From: Schumannella sp. 10F1B-5-1
Lineage (GTDB): Bacteria > Actinomycetota > Actinomycetes > Actinomycetales > Microbacteriaceae
Assembly (NCBI RefSeq): GCF_006517535.1
Contig: NZ_VHQH01000039.1
Coordinates: forward strand, 210,801-274,800
DNA length: 64,000 bases
Direction of reading: 5' to 3'
Made by a program: the position numbers and the translations under genes. The notes beneath the pieces are model-generated. The model had not been told where the DNA came from. It was given only the letters and a program-made list of their open reading frames with translations, and made no database searches. This document shows positions 18,474 through 26,782 of this stretch, one piece after another (position 1 is the stretch's first letter; every line of letters begins with the position of its first letter).

Positions 18474-18503
18474 CAATGGATGCGCTGCCACCACGCTGAA
18501 CGC

Positions 18504-19580
18504 ATGACGCTGCCCCTCGCGACCGCCGCCGCCGAGTTCGCCGGCGCAACCGGATACCTCGCCGCCGCGACGAGCGGACTCCCGCCGCGAGCAGCCGTGC
18601 AGGCACTCACCGACGACCTCGCCGAGTGGACCGCCGGCCGACGCGACGCCGTCGGCTACGACCGCGTCGTCGCCGCGACCCGCGCGTCCTACGCGCGACT
18701 CGTCGGCGTCGCACCCGAGCGAGTCGCGATCGGCTCGCAGACGTCCGCGCTCGTCTCCCTGATCGCCGCCGCAGCGCCGCGCGGCGCCGAGATCGTGCTG
18801 CCGCATGGTGACTTCTCCTCGCTCGTCTTCCCGTTCCAGGTGCGCCCCGACCTGCAGGTGCGCACCGTGCCGCTCGACGAGCTCGCCGACGCGATCCGTC
18901 CGACGACGTGGCTCGCCGCGTTCTCGGTCGTGCAGTCCGCGACCGGTGCCGTCGCGCCGATCGCCGCGATCACAGCCGCCGCCCGGGCCGCCGGGGCGCT
19001 GACCCTCGCCGACCTCACGCAGGCGGCGGGCGTGCTCCCGGTCGACGCGACGCTGTTCGACGCCACCGTCTGCCACAGCTACAAGTGGCTGTGCGCGCCG
19101 CGCGGGGTCGCGTTCCTCACGATCACGCCCGAGCTCGCCGAGCGGGTCAGCCCCGCGCAGGCCGGCTGGTATGCGGGCGACGACGTCTGGGCCAGCTGCT
19201 ACGGGCCGAGCATCCACCTGGCCTCGGATGCGCGCCGCTTCGACGTCTCCCCGGCGTGGGAGGCCTGGGTCGGCGCCGAGCACTCGATCGGTCTGTTCGC
19301 CCAGCTCGACATCGCCGAGGTCTGGACGCACGCCTCCGGCCTCGGCGACGCGCTCGCTCGCGAACTGGGCTGCACGCCCCAGCAGCAGGCGATCGTCACC
19401 TGGCCCGACCCCGACGGAGCGGCGCTGGCGGCGCTCGGCGCGGCCGGGCTGCGGGCGTCGGGCCGCGCCGGCCGGGTGCGCCTCGCGTTCCACCTCTGGA
19501 ACACGCGCGCCGACGTCGACGCGGCCGCGGCCGCGCTGCTCCCTCTGCGGGCGCATCTCGCCGCTCCCGCACGCCGGTAG
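18504..19580 (+). CDS. Aminotransferase class V-fold PLP enzyme
   Basis: A 358-residue PLP enzyme of the cysteine desulfurase/kynureninase fold. Motifs are [18 protein letters not shown] (cofactor ring pocket), [14 protein letters not shown] (the Asp that pairs with PLP) and [15 protein letters not shown] (Schiff-base Lys). It lacks a desulfurase active-site Cys loop, and its substrate cannot be predicted. ATG 18504 is chosen because upstream sequence is the divergent promoter. It is probably controlled by the LysR protein. The TAG stop also forms the TAGGCT -10 box of glyS. Confidence 0.88.
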   Translation: MTLPLATAAAEFAGATGYLAAATSGLPPRAAVQALTDDLAEWTAGRRDAVGYDRVVAATRASYARLVGVAPERVAIGSQTSALVSLIAAAAPRGAEIVLPHGDFSSLVFPFQVRPDLQVRTVPLDELADAIRPTTWLAAFSVVQSATGAVAPIAAITAAARAAGALTLADLTQAAGVLPVDATLFDATVCHSYKWLCAPRGVAFLTITPELAERVSPAQAGWYAGDDVWASCYGPSIHLASDARRFDVSPAWEAWVGAEHSIGLFAQLDIAEVWTHASGLGDALARELGCTPQQQAIVTWPDPDGAALAALGAAGLRASGRAGRVRLAFHLWNTRADVDAAAAALLPLRAHLAAPARR

Positions 19581-19644
19581 GCTGGCGTTCCGTCAACGAC
19601 CTCGCCGCGCAGCCAGCGCGGCTGACTTCCAGGAGCAGCACTTC

Positions 19645-21030
19645 GTGGCCAAGCAGCCGTCCGCCCTCGACTCGATCATCTCCCTCGCGAAGCGTCGCGG
19701 GTTCGTCTACCAGGCGGGCGAGATCTACGGCGGATCCCGCTCCGCATGGGACTACGGGCCCCTCGGCACGGCGCTGAAGGAGAACATCAAGCGCCAGTGG
19801 TGGAAGTTCATGGTGCAGTCGCGCGAGGACATCGTGGGCATCGACTCCAGCGTGATCCTGCCGAAGCGAGTGTGGGAGGCATCCGGTCACGTCGAGGTCT
19901 TCACCGACCCGCTCGTCGAGTCGACCGTGACGCACAAGCGCTACCGCGCCGACCACCTCTGGGAGGCGTTCGAGGCGAAGCACGGCCGCGAGCCCGAGAG
20001 CTGGGACGAGGTGCCCGACCCCGACACCGGCCAGCGCGGCAACTGGACCGAACCCCGCGCCTTCAGCGGACTGCTCAAGACCTACCTCGGACCGGTGGAT
20101 GACGAGGCCGGCCTGCACTACCTGCGTCCGGAGACCGCGCAGGGCATCTTCGTCAACTTCGCGAATGTCGTCTCGAGCGCGCGCATGAAGCCGCCGTTCG
20201 GCATCGCGCAGGTCGGCAAGAGCTTCCGCAACGAGATCACGCCGGGCAACTTCATCTTCCGAACGCGCGAGTTCGAGCAGATGGAGATGGAGTACTTCGT
20301 CGAGCCCGGCACCGACGAGACCTGGCACCAGTACTGGATCGACCAGTGCGAGGCGTGGTTCCTCGGTCTCGGGCTCACTCCCGAGAACCTGCGGCAGTAC
20401 GAGCACCCGAAGGAGAAGCTCTCCCACTACTCCAAGCGCACCGTCGACCTCGAGTACCGCTTCGGCTTCACCGGCGGCGAGTGGGGCGAGCTCATGGGCG
20501 TGGCCAACCGCACCGACTTCGACCTGTCGACGCACTCGCGCGAGTCGGGCGTCGACCTGTCGTACTTCGACCAGACCAAGAACGAGCGCTGGACGCCCTA
20601 TGTGATCGAGCCCGCGTTCGGTCTCACGCGCGCGCTGATGGCGTTCCTGGTCGACGCCTACTCGGAGGACGAGGCGCCCAACACCAAGGGCGGCGTCGAC
20701 AAGCGCACCGTGCTGCGGCTCGACCGTCGCCTCGCGCCCATCAAGGCCGCGGTGCTGCCGCTCTCGCGCAACGAGGCGCTGTCGCCGGTCGCGAAGGAGG
20801 TCGCGGCGAACCTGCGCGAGCTCTGGTCGGTCGACTTCGACGACGCCGGCGCGATCGGCCGCCGCTACCGCCGTCAGGACGAGATCGGCACGCCGTTCTG
20901 CGTCACGATCGACTTCGACACGCTCGAGGACAAGGCCGTGACCGTGCGCGAGCGCGACACGATGTCGCAGGAGCGCGTCTCGCTCGACCGCCTCGAGTCC
21001 TACCTGGCGGAGCGCCTGCGCGGCGCCTGA
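19645..21030 (+). CDS. glyS: Glycyl-tRNA synthetase, dimeric type
   Basis: The 461-residue alpha2 class II synthetase charges tRNA-Gly. Motifs are [23 protein letters not shown], motif 2 [28 protein letters not shown], the glycine pocket [17 protein letters not shown] and motif 3 [14 protein letters not shown]. The C-terminal anticodon-binding domain starts near residue 365 ([12 protein letters not shown]). GTG 19645 follows AGGAG at 19631-19635. The -10 TAGGCT overlaps the previous stop codon; no T-box leader is present. Inverted-repeat copy 6 lies 154 bases downstream. Confidence 0.98.
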   Translation: MAKQPSALDSIISLAKRRGFVYQAGEIYGGSRSAWDYGPLGTALKENIKRQWWKFMVQSREDIVGIDSSVILPKRVWEASGHVEVFTDPLVESTVTHKRYRADHLWEAFEAKHGREPESWDEVPDPDTGQRGNWTEPRAFSGLLKTYLGPVDDEAGLHYLRPETAQGIFVNFANVVSSARMKPPFGIAQVGKSFRNEITPGNFIFRTREFEQMEMEYFVEPGTDETWHQYWIDQCEAWFLGLGLTPENLRQYEHPKEKLSHYSKRTVDLEYRFGFTGGEWGELMGVANRTDFDLSTHSRESGVDLSYFDQTKNERWTPYVIEPAFGLTRALMAFLVDAYSEDEAPNTKGGVDKRTVLRLDRRLAPIKAAVLPLSRNEALSPVAKEVAANLRELWSVDFDDAGAIGRRYRRQDEIGTPFCVTIDFDTLEDKAVTVRERDTMSQERVSLDRLESYLAERLRGA

Positions 21031-21184
21031 CGCGGCGCACGAAGCGACGGTTCTCGGGCCGGCGCTCTGCTGCGCCGCGAGGCGCTCGGAGGAGCGCTCG
21101 CACCGAACGCATCGGCTCGCCATGCGTCCGGCTCTGCTCGCGCCTGGCCCGAGTCGAGTCGCGCTGCGCCGACTCGGGCCGCAC

Positions 21185-21272
21185 TGTCGGAAACTCAGGC
21201 GTTGCATGGCGGACGCCCCCGAGGCAGCGCCGATCGCTGGTGCCTGCGCCGCCAACGCCTGAGTTTCCGACA
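21185..21272. repeat. Inverted-repeat element, copy 6
   Basis: Perfect arms (21185-21204 and 21253-21272) enclose a 48-base core. It sits in the 346-base gap between glyS and the endonuclease-like gene. The rest of that gap shows only short GC-rich complementarities and no gene. The right arm is followed by GGGC. Confidence 0.95.
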
Positions 21273-21376
21273 GGGCAGCTCGATGAGGTGTCCTCCCCAG
21301 GCCGTGCATTCGAGACACTTCGCACCTTTCGGTCCGCGGGCCGCTGCCCGTCCCGGATCCCGAGCATCGTGGCCGC

Positions 21377-22477
21377 ATGCAGGTGGAGGAGTGGGTCGAC
21401 GGCCAGGGCGGGTTCGCCCGCACTCGCCAACTGCTCGCGGCGGGCGCCACCGAGCGGATGCTGACCTCCGCGGTCCGCACGGGCCGCCTCCGTCGCGCAC
21501 GCAACGGCTGGTACTCGACGCGCGACGCGGACGACCCGGAGTTCCGGGCGGCGCGGGTCGGCGGGATCGTGGCCGGGCTCTCGGCGCTCCGACTCCTCGG
21601 CGTGTGGGAGTGGAGCCCCGACGGCGTGCTGCGCATCGCCGTACGGCGCGGAGATGCGCGTCTGCGCCGCTCACGCGGAGGCCGCCGCCGTCCGCGCACC
21701 CGGCGCGAACCCGGCGTGGTCGTGCGCTGGGATGCGGAGCTGCCGCGCCGAGGGCCGACGCCAATCACCGTCGAGCCTCTGCTCGACGCGCTCGAGCGCA
21801 CGATCCGCGACGAGCCGGCCCCGGTCGCCGCGATGGCGCTCGATTGGGCGTATGCCGAGGGGCGGATCGACCGGATCGACCTCGAGTCGATCCTCGTCCG
21901 CGCGGGGACGCGCGGGCGCCGGGTCGCGCGACTCGTCGACGAGAAGAGCCAGAGCATCCTCGAGGATGCGGTGCGCATCCCCTTGCTGCTGCGAGGGCAT
22001 CACGTGCGCGCCCAGCACCCGCTCGAGGGCGGGGGAGACATCGACCTGGTCGTCGATCGCAGCGTCGGGCTCGAGTGCGACGGCCGCCGGTTCCACGTCG
22101 ATCGATTCGAAAGCGACCGCAGCAAGGATCTCCGGATGCTCGCCACCGGATTGACCCCGCTGCGCGTCGGCGAGAAGCACGTGCGGCACGGCTGGCCGCT
22201 CATCCTGGCCGCGCTCGACGCGGCCCTGCGCCGCCACGGTCGTCTCGTACCCGCCGGAAACTCAGGCGCTGACATCTGGCGGCCCCCTGATGGGCGCCTC
22301 CGACGCCGATCACCGCGCCGAACGCCTGAGTTTCCGACCGGGCCACCACGGAACACGCCGGGACCGGGTAGGGCGAGGCCAGGTGGGACCGGGCGGGATG
22401 CGGCAGGACCGGATGCTGCGGGGCCGGGTGCAGCGGGCGACGCAGCCGCGGGAATAGATCCGGCGGGGTGCGGTTGA
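21377..22477 (+). CDS. AbiEi-like antitoxin domain / DUF559 endonuclease-like protein with an element-derived tail
   Basis: The N-terminal ~50 residues (GGFARTRQLLAAGATERMLTSAVRTGRLRRARNGWYS) resemble the winged-helix AbiEi antitoxin domain. The C-terminal half has a VSR/DUF559-type PD-(D/E)XK core: GGGDIDLVVDRSVGLECDGRRFH then SDRSKD. Such fusions are common in Actinobacteria and of unknown role. Homology ends near residue 290; the last ~75 residues (NSGADIWRP, TPEFPTGPP, then Gly/Pro/Ala repeats) come from reading through inverted-repeat copy 7 and beyond. The gene lies between copies 6 and 7. No toxin partner is seen. Confidence 0.85.
   Translation: MQVEEWVDGQGGFARTRQLLAAGATERMLTSAVRTGRLRRARNGWYSTRDADDPEFRAARVGGIVAGLSALRLLGVWEWSPDGVLRIAVRRGDARLRRSRGGRRRPRTRREPGVVVRWDAELPRRGPTPITVEPLLDALERTIRDEPAPVAAMALDWAYAEGRIDRIDLESILVRAGTRGRRVARLVDEKSQSILEDAVRIPLLLRGHHVRAQHPLEGGGDIDLVVDRSVGLECDGRRFHVDRFESDRSKDLRMLATGLTPLRVGEKHVRHGWPLILAALDAALRRHGRLVPAGNSGADIWRPPDGRLRRRSPRRTPEFPTGPPRNTPGPGRARPGGTGRDAAGPDAAGPGAAGDAAAGIDPAGCG
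22252..22339. repeat. Inverted-repeat element, copy 7 (inside a gene 3' end, degenerate)
   Basis: The left arm (22252-22271) has three mismatches and the right arm (22320-22339) two; the core is 48 bases. It is translated as the tail of the endonuclease-like gene. The inner sequence GGAAACTCAGG and its complement are intact. Confidence 0.85.
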
Positions 22478-22484
22478 GGCAGGG

Positions 22485-23204
22485 GTGAGCACCACCACCG
22501 ACGACAGCCAGGGCACCGCCACCGCGCCGGCCGCCTCCGCGGCCAGCACCCCGATCAAGGTCGACATCTGGTCCGACGTGCAGTGTCCCTGGTGCTACAT
22601 CGGCAAGCGCCGCTTCGAGGCCGCAGCGGCCGAGTTCCCGGGGCAGGTCGAGGTCGAGTACCACTCCTTCGAGCTCGCCCCCGATACCCCCGTCGACTAC
22701 GAGGGCACCCCGATCGACTACCTCAGCGACCGCAAGGGCATCTCCCGCGACCAGGCGAGCGCCATGATCGATCGCGTCACCGGCATCGCCGACTCGGTCG
22801 GCCTCGACTACCACTACGACGACATCCACCAGACGAACACGGTGCTGGCGCACGAGCTGCTGCACTGGGCGAAGAGCCTCGGTCGCCAGCTCGAGCTGAA
22901 GGAGCGCCTGCTGAAGGCCTACTTCGTCGACGGCCGCCACGTGGGTCGCGCCGAGGATCTGGCCGATCTCGCCGCCGAGGTCGGGCTCGACCGCGACGAG
23001 GCCCTCGCCGTGCTCGCCGACCACCGATTCCTCCCGGCCGTCAAGCAGGACGTCGCGCAGGCCGCCGCCTATGGCATCAACGGCGTCCCCTTCTTCGTCG
23101 TCGAGGGGAAGTACGGCGTCTCGGGCGCGCAGGAGTCCGCGACGTTCCTGCAGGTGCTCGAGACGGTCGCCGCCGAGCGCGAGCCGGCAGGAGAGACCGC
23201 GTGA
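22485..23204 (+). CDS. DsbA-family oxidoreductase, FrnE-like
   Basis: A 239-residue thioredoxin-fold protein. IWSDVQCPWCYIGKRRFE holds the CPWC redox motif near residue 33; the helical insertion and the cis-Pro region GVPFFVVEGKYGVSGAQ follow. FrnE-like proteins act on disulfides in the cytoplasm and no signal peptide is seen. A ~22-residue Thr/Ala-rich N-terminal extension precedes the fold. GTG 22485 is the frame start; the upstream gene ends 8 bases before. Its stop overlaps the small gene at 23201 as GTGA. Confidence 0.92.
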   Translation: MSTTTDDSQGTATAPAASAASTPIKVDIWSDVQCPWCYIGKRRFEAAAAEFPGQVEVEYHSFELAPDTPVDYEGTPIDYLSDRKGISRDQASAMIDRVTGIADSVGLDYHYDDIHQTNTVLAHELLHWAKSLGRQLELKERLLKAYFVDGRHVGRAEDLADLAAEVGLDRDEALAVLADHRFLPAVKQDVAQAAAYGINGVPFFVVEGKYGVSGAQESATFLQVLETVAAEREPAGETA

Positions 23205-23407
23205 GCCCGATCGAGAACGCCGGGCCCGTGGATGCGCCCCTCTCGTCGACCGCCGCCCCCACCCCGGCGCTGACGCTGGTGGGCGCCGATGCCCCGGTCT
23301 GCGTCGACGGGGTGTGCGAGATCCCCGGACTCGACTCGCCGCCGGTCGGAGCGGATGCCGAATCCGCCCGCGAGGTCGTCGAGCGCCTCGACGACGGGAT
23401 CCTCTAG
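23201..23407 (+). CDS. Small Cys-pair protein coupled to the FrnE-like gene
   Basis: A 68-residue frame starting at GTG that overlaps the previous stop by four bases. The middle holds CVDGVCEIPG, a C-X4-C pair, followed by an acidic C terminus (AREVVERLDDGIL). The overlap and the Cys pair next to a disulfide oxidoreductase suggest a partner or substrate of that enzyme; this is inference. No known family was recognised. Confidence 0.7.
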   Translation: MSPIENAGPVDAPLSSTAAPTPALTLVGADAPVCVDGVCEIPGLDSPPVGADAESAREVVERLDDGIL

Positions 23408-23441
23408 GCAGCGCCGAGCCCCAGTTGAGCCTCGCCGCGCC

Positions 23442-23996
23442 TCAGCTCTCGCGCGGCACCGTGATGTCGGCCACGACGGCGCCGAATCCCGCGAGGAGGG
23501 CGTCCGCATCCACCGTCAGCGCCCGGCCGGGTCGCCCCGCACCCATCGAGACACGCCGCCCCACGATGCGCTCGTCGGCGTACACAGGCCAGGGCGTCGT
23601 CGATCCGAACGGCGTGATCGTGCCGCGCACGTAGCCGGTGGCGGCGAACGCGGCGTCGGGGTCGGGCAGTCGCAGCTTGTTGACGCCGACGAGCGCCCGC
23701 AGCTTCGGCCAGGCGATCTGGCGATCTCCCGGCACGAGGGCGAGAAGGTAGTCGCCGTCGTGCCGCTTCACGACGAGCGTCTTGACGATGTCGGCGGGCG
23801 TGATGCCGCGCTGCGCGGCCGCCTCGTCGAGCGAGCCGGCGGCGGTCGTCTCCTGGAACTCGATCGCGATCCCGCGCGCCGCCGCGTCGACGGCGACGCG
23901 GTCGACGGCGCCCGACGCGTCGTCGGGCGAGCCAGCGGCGCCCGGCGCGTCGTCAGGCGAACCGTCAGCGCCCGTGGGGAGGTCAGCACTCGTCAT
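23442..23996 (-). CDS. YbaK/EbsC-family aminoacyl-tRNA deacylase
   Basis: A 184-residue protein. After a ~30-residue extension containing two SPDDA-type repeats, the YbaK fold shows DIVKTLVVKRHDGDYLLALVPGDRQIAWPKLRALVG, including the conserved Lys, and the glycine loop GYVRGTITPFG. The family hydrolyses mischarged tRNAs such as Cys-tRNA-Pro. ATG 23996 is the only start fitting a compact protein. It is divergent from dusB and convergent with the 23201 gene. Confidence 0.9.
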   Translation of the reverse strand: MTSADLPTGADGSPDDAPGAAGSPDDASGAVDRVAVDAAARGIAIEFQETTAAGSLDEAAAQRGITPADIVKTLVVKRHDGDYLLALVPGDRQIAWPKLRALVGVNKLRLPDPDAAFAATGYVRGTITPFGSTTPWPVYADERIVGRRVSMGAGRPGRALTVDADALLAGFGAVVADITVPRES

Positions 23997-24055
23997 GCTC
24001 CGATCCTGACAGGATGCGCATCCCGCCGCCGGAGCGAAGCGCCTCCGGCATCTGG

Positions 24056-24061
24056 GACAAT
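24056..24061 (+). promoter_or_regulatory. -10 box deciding the dusB start
   Basis: GACAAT lies 6 bases before GTG 24068, the spacing seen at other leaderless genes here. It supports GTG 24068 over ATG 24014. Confidence 0.5.
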
Positions 24062-24067
24062 CGTCGG

Positions 24068-25222
24068 GTGTCCACCGTCCTCGCGCCCGCCGCACCGCTG
24101 AGCATCGGGCCCCTCCGGCTCGACGTGCCCGTCGTGCTCGCGCCCATGGCCGGCATCACGAACACCGCGTACCGCCGCCTCTGCCGCGAGTACGGCGCGG
24201 GGCTCTACGTCAGCGAGATGATCACGAGCCGCGCGCTCGTCGAGCGCACGCCCGAGAGCATGCGGCTCATCCAGCACCACGAGTCGGAGACGACGCGGTC
24301 GATCCAGCTCTACGGCGTCGACCCGAAGACCGTCGCCGAGGCCGTGACGATGCTGGTCGCCGAGGATCGCGCCGACCACATCGACCTCAACTTCGGCTGC
24401 CCCGTGCCGAAGGTCACGCGCAAGGGCGGGGGAGCGGCGCTGCCCTGGAAGCTCGACCTGTTCCGCGCGATCGTCGAGGGCGCCGTGAAGGCGGCGGGCG
24501 ACATCCCGCTGACCGTCAAGATGCGCAAGGGCATCGACTCCGATCACCTGACCTATCTCGAGGCCGCGCGCGCCGCCGAGGGCGCCGGCGTCGCGAGCAT
24601 CGCGCTGCACGCGCGCACGGCCGCCGAGTTCTACTCCGGCACCGCCGACTGGGATGCGATCGGCACCCTGAAGGAGACGATCACCGGCACCCCGGTGCTC
24701 GGCAACGGCGACATCTGGAGCGCGGCCGACGCCGTGCGCATGGTCGAGCAGACCGGATGCGACGGGGTCGTGGTCGGTCGAGGATGCCTCGGGCGCCCGT
24801 GGCTGTTCGGCGACCTGGCGGCGGCGTTCCGCGGCGAGGAGCTCAAGGCCGAGCCGACGCTCGGCGAGGTCGCGACGGCGTTCCGCCGCCACGCCGAGCT
24901 GCTGGTCGACTTCTTCGACGACGAGAACCGCGCCTGCCGCGACATCCGCAAGCACGTCGCCTGGTACTTCAAGGGCTACGCCGTCGGGGGCGAGCTGCGT
25001 GCGGCCCTCGCCGCGTCGAGCAGCCTCGCCGAGATCGACGAGCTGCTGGCCCGCCTCGACCACGACCAGCCGTATCCCGGTGCCGACGCCGAGGGCCAGC
25101 GCGGTCGCGCGGGCACCCCGAAGGTGCCGAGCCTTCCCGAGAACTGGCTCGACAGCCGCGAGCTGCCGGAGTCGTTCCGCGCCGAGCTCACCGCGGCCGA
25201 GCTGCACCACAGCGGTGGCTGA
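24068..25222 (+). CDS. dusB: tRNA-dihydrouridine synthase B
   Basis: A 384-residue FMN enzyme that reduces uridines in the tRNA D-loop. Motifs are VVLAPMAGITNTAYRRLCREYGAGLYVSEMI, the signature NFGCPVPKVTRKGGGAAL with its catalytic Cys, LHARTAAEFYSGTADW and the FMN loops GNGDIWSA and GRGCLGRPWLFGDL. The C-terminal helical domain is tRNA-binding. dgt starts inside its last codons (8-base overlap), an order shared with many actinobacteria. Start chosen from the leaderless -10 and homology. Confidence 0.96.
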   Translation: MSTVLAPAAPLSIGPLRLDVPVVLAPMAGITNTAYRRLCREYGAGLYVSEMITSRALVERTPESMRLIQHHESETTRSIQLYGVDPKTVAEAVTMLVAEDRADHIDLNFGCPVPKVTRKGGGAALPWKLDLFRAIVEGAVKAAGDIPLTVKMRKGIDSDHLTYLEAARAAEGAGVASIALHARTAAEFYSGTADWDAIGTLKETITGTPVLGNGDIWSAADAVRMVEQTGCDGVVVGRGCLGRPWLFGDLAAAFRGEELKAEPTLGEVATAFRRHAELLVDFFDDENRACRDIRKHVAWYFKGYAVGGELRAALAASSSLAEIDELLARLDHDQPYPGADAEGQRGRAGTPKVPSLPENWLDSRELPESFRAELTAAELHHSGG

Positions 25223-26558
25223 GCCGCACGGCACGCCTCTCGCTCGCACACGGGAGGCGCACACCCACGGGCGCGCCCGGCCGGAGAGCGAGACGCACGA
25301 CCGCGACCTCGCTGCCGGCTACACGGAGGTCGACGCCGAGCGCTGGATGCCCGAGCGTCACTCCACGCGTCGCAGCGACTTCGCCCGTGACCGCGCCCGC
25401 GTGCTGCACTCGAGCGCGCTGCGCCGGCTCGCCGCCAAGACGCAGGTGCTCAGCCCGACCGCCGGCCTGGACTTCGCCCGCAACCGTCTGACGCACTCGC
25501 TCGAGGTGGCCCAGGTGGGTCGCGAGCTCGCGGCGAGCCTCGGTCTCGACCCCGATGTCGTCGACACCGCGTGCCTCTCGCACGATCTCGGGCATCCGCC
25601 GTTCGGACACAACGGCGAGCGGGCGCTCAACGAGTGGTCGCACGACATCGGCGGCTTCGAGGGCAATGCGCAGACGCTGCGTCTGCTGACGCGGCTCGAG
25701 CCGAAGGTGTTCCGGCGCGAGGCGGACGGGTCGGCCACGAGCGTCGGCCTGAACCTCACCCGCGCGAGCCTCGACGCGAGCTGCAAGTACCCGTGGCCTG
25801 AGCAGCAGGGCATCCCCGACCCCTCGGGTCGCAGCAAGTTCGGCTTCTACGCCGACGACACCCCGGTATTCGAGTGGCTGCGCGCCGGCGCTCCCGAGCG
25901 GGTGCGCTGCATCGAGGCCGAGGTCATGGACCTCAGCGACGACATCGCCTACTCGGTGCACGACTTCGAGGATGCGATCGTGAGCGGCTATCTCGACGTG
26001 CGCGCATTGAGCGCGCGAGTCGATCACGCCGACCTCGTCGACGCGATGTTCGACTGGATCGGCGGCGAGATCGACCGCGACGGCCTGATGGCCGCCTTCG
26101 ACCGCCTCGACGGCCTCGCCTACTGGATCGACCGCTGGGACGGCAGCCGCGCCGACCTCGCGCGCCTGAAGAACCTGACGAGCCAGCTGATCGGACGGTT
26201 CGCCCACGAGGCCGTGCACGCGACCCGGCACGCCTATTCGGGCTCGCTCGCCCGCTTCGGCGGCTCGGTCGTCGTGCCCGAGGAGACGCGCGCCGAGATC
26301 GCCGTGCTCAAGGGGATCGTCGCCGCGAACGTGATGTCGACCAACGCGCGCCAGCCGCTCTATGCAGCGCAGCGCGGCATCCTGACCGAGCTCGCCGACC
26401 AGCTCTGGGCGTCGGGGCCGGAGCACCTGGATGCGGGCTTCGCCGCCGACTGGGCCGAGGCGTCCGACGACACGGCGCGCCGCCGCGTGATCGTCGACCA
26501 GGTCGCCTCGCTCACCGACCAGTCGGCCATGGCGCGCCACGAGCGCCTCGTCGGCTGA
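25215..26558 (+). CDS. dgt: Deoxyguanosinetriphosphate triphosphohydrolase-like protein
   Basis: A 447-residue HD-domain enzyme that hydrolyses dNTPs to nucleosides and triphosphate. The HD metal site is visible as NRLTHSLEVAQVGRELA, then CLSHDLGHPPFGHNGERAL, with later residues in MDLSDDIAYSVHDFEDAI. The family's RRLAAKTQVLSP segment precedes it. GTG 25215 overlaps the dusB stop by 8 bases, suggesting coupled translation. The first ~30 residues are variable and basic. Copy 8 of the inverted repeat lies downstream, before dnaG. Confidence 0.93.
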   Translation: MAEPHGTPLARTREAHTHGRARPESETHDRDLAAGYTEVDAERWMPERHSTRRSDFARDRARVLHSSALRRLAAKTQVLSPTAGLDFARNRLTHSLEVAQVGRELAASLGLDPDVVDTACLSHDLGHPPFGHNGERALNEWSHDIGGFEGNAQTLRLLTRLEPKVFRREADGSATSVGLNLTRASLDASCKYPWPEQQGIPDPSGRSKFGFYADDTPVFEWLRAGAPERVRCIEAEVMDLSDDIAYSVHDFEDAIVSGYLDVRALSARVDHADLVDAMFDWIGGEIDRDGLMAAFDRLDGLAYWIDRWDGSRADLARLKNLTSQLIGRFAHEAVHATRHAYSGSLARFGGSVVVPEETRAEIAVLKGIVAANVMSTNARQPLYAAQRGILTELADQLWASGPEHLDAGFAADWAEASDDTARRRVIVDQVASLTDQSAMARHERLVG

Positions 26559-26609
26559 GCTCCGCCGAACCGGCGAGATCTCATGCAAGCCCTCCGCCAG
26601 GGGGCGCGC

Positions 26610-26698
26610 TGTCGGAAACTCAGGCGTTGCGCATCCGCTGACCCCGGAGGCCGCCCGGGTGACGCGTGCTTCGTCCGCCAACGCCTGAGTTTCCGACA
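26610..26698. repeat. Inverted-repeat element, copy 8
   Basis: Perfect arms (26610-26629 and 26679-26698) around a 49-base core. It lies 51 bases after dgt and 72 before the dnaG -10 box, between two codirectional genes. Confidence 0.95.
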
Positions 26699-26770
26699 GG
26701 CCGCCGAAGCGGCATGCCGGGCTCGTCAGCGCGCCTGGGGACGCGGTCGGCGGGAGCGCGCGCGGATCCG

Positions 26771-26776
26771 TAGGAT
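26771..26776 (+). promoter_or_regulatory. -10 box of dnaG
   Basis: TAGGAT stands 6 bases before ATG 26783 with no ribosome-binding site between them; dnaG is therefore probably leaderless. Confidence 0.6.
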
Positions 26777-26782
26777 TCGGCT

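Noticed and set aside
18435-18503. Extending the PLP enzyme upstream to ATG 18444 or beyond
   Set aside because: That would translate through the divergent LysR promoter and the CACAAC/GTTGTG operator; the family homology starts after ATG 18504.
19581-19644. T-box riboswitch before glyS
   Set aside because: Only 64 bases separate the genes and no specifier loop or antiterminator is present.
23942-23996. Short tandem SPDDA repeats in the YbaK-like gene as a regulatory repeat
   Set aside because: They are an in-frame peptide repetition in a disordered N-terminal extension, with no sign of a nucleic acid function.
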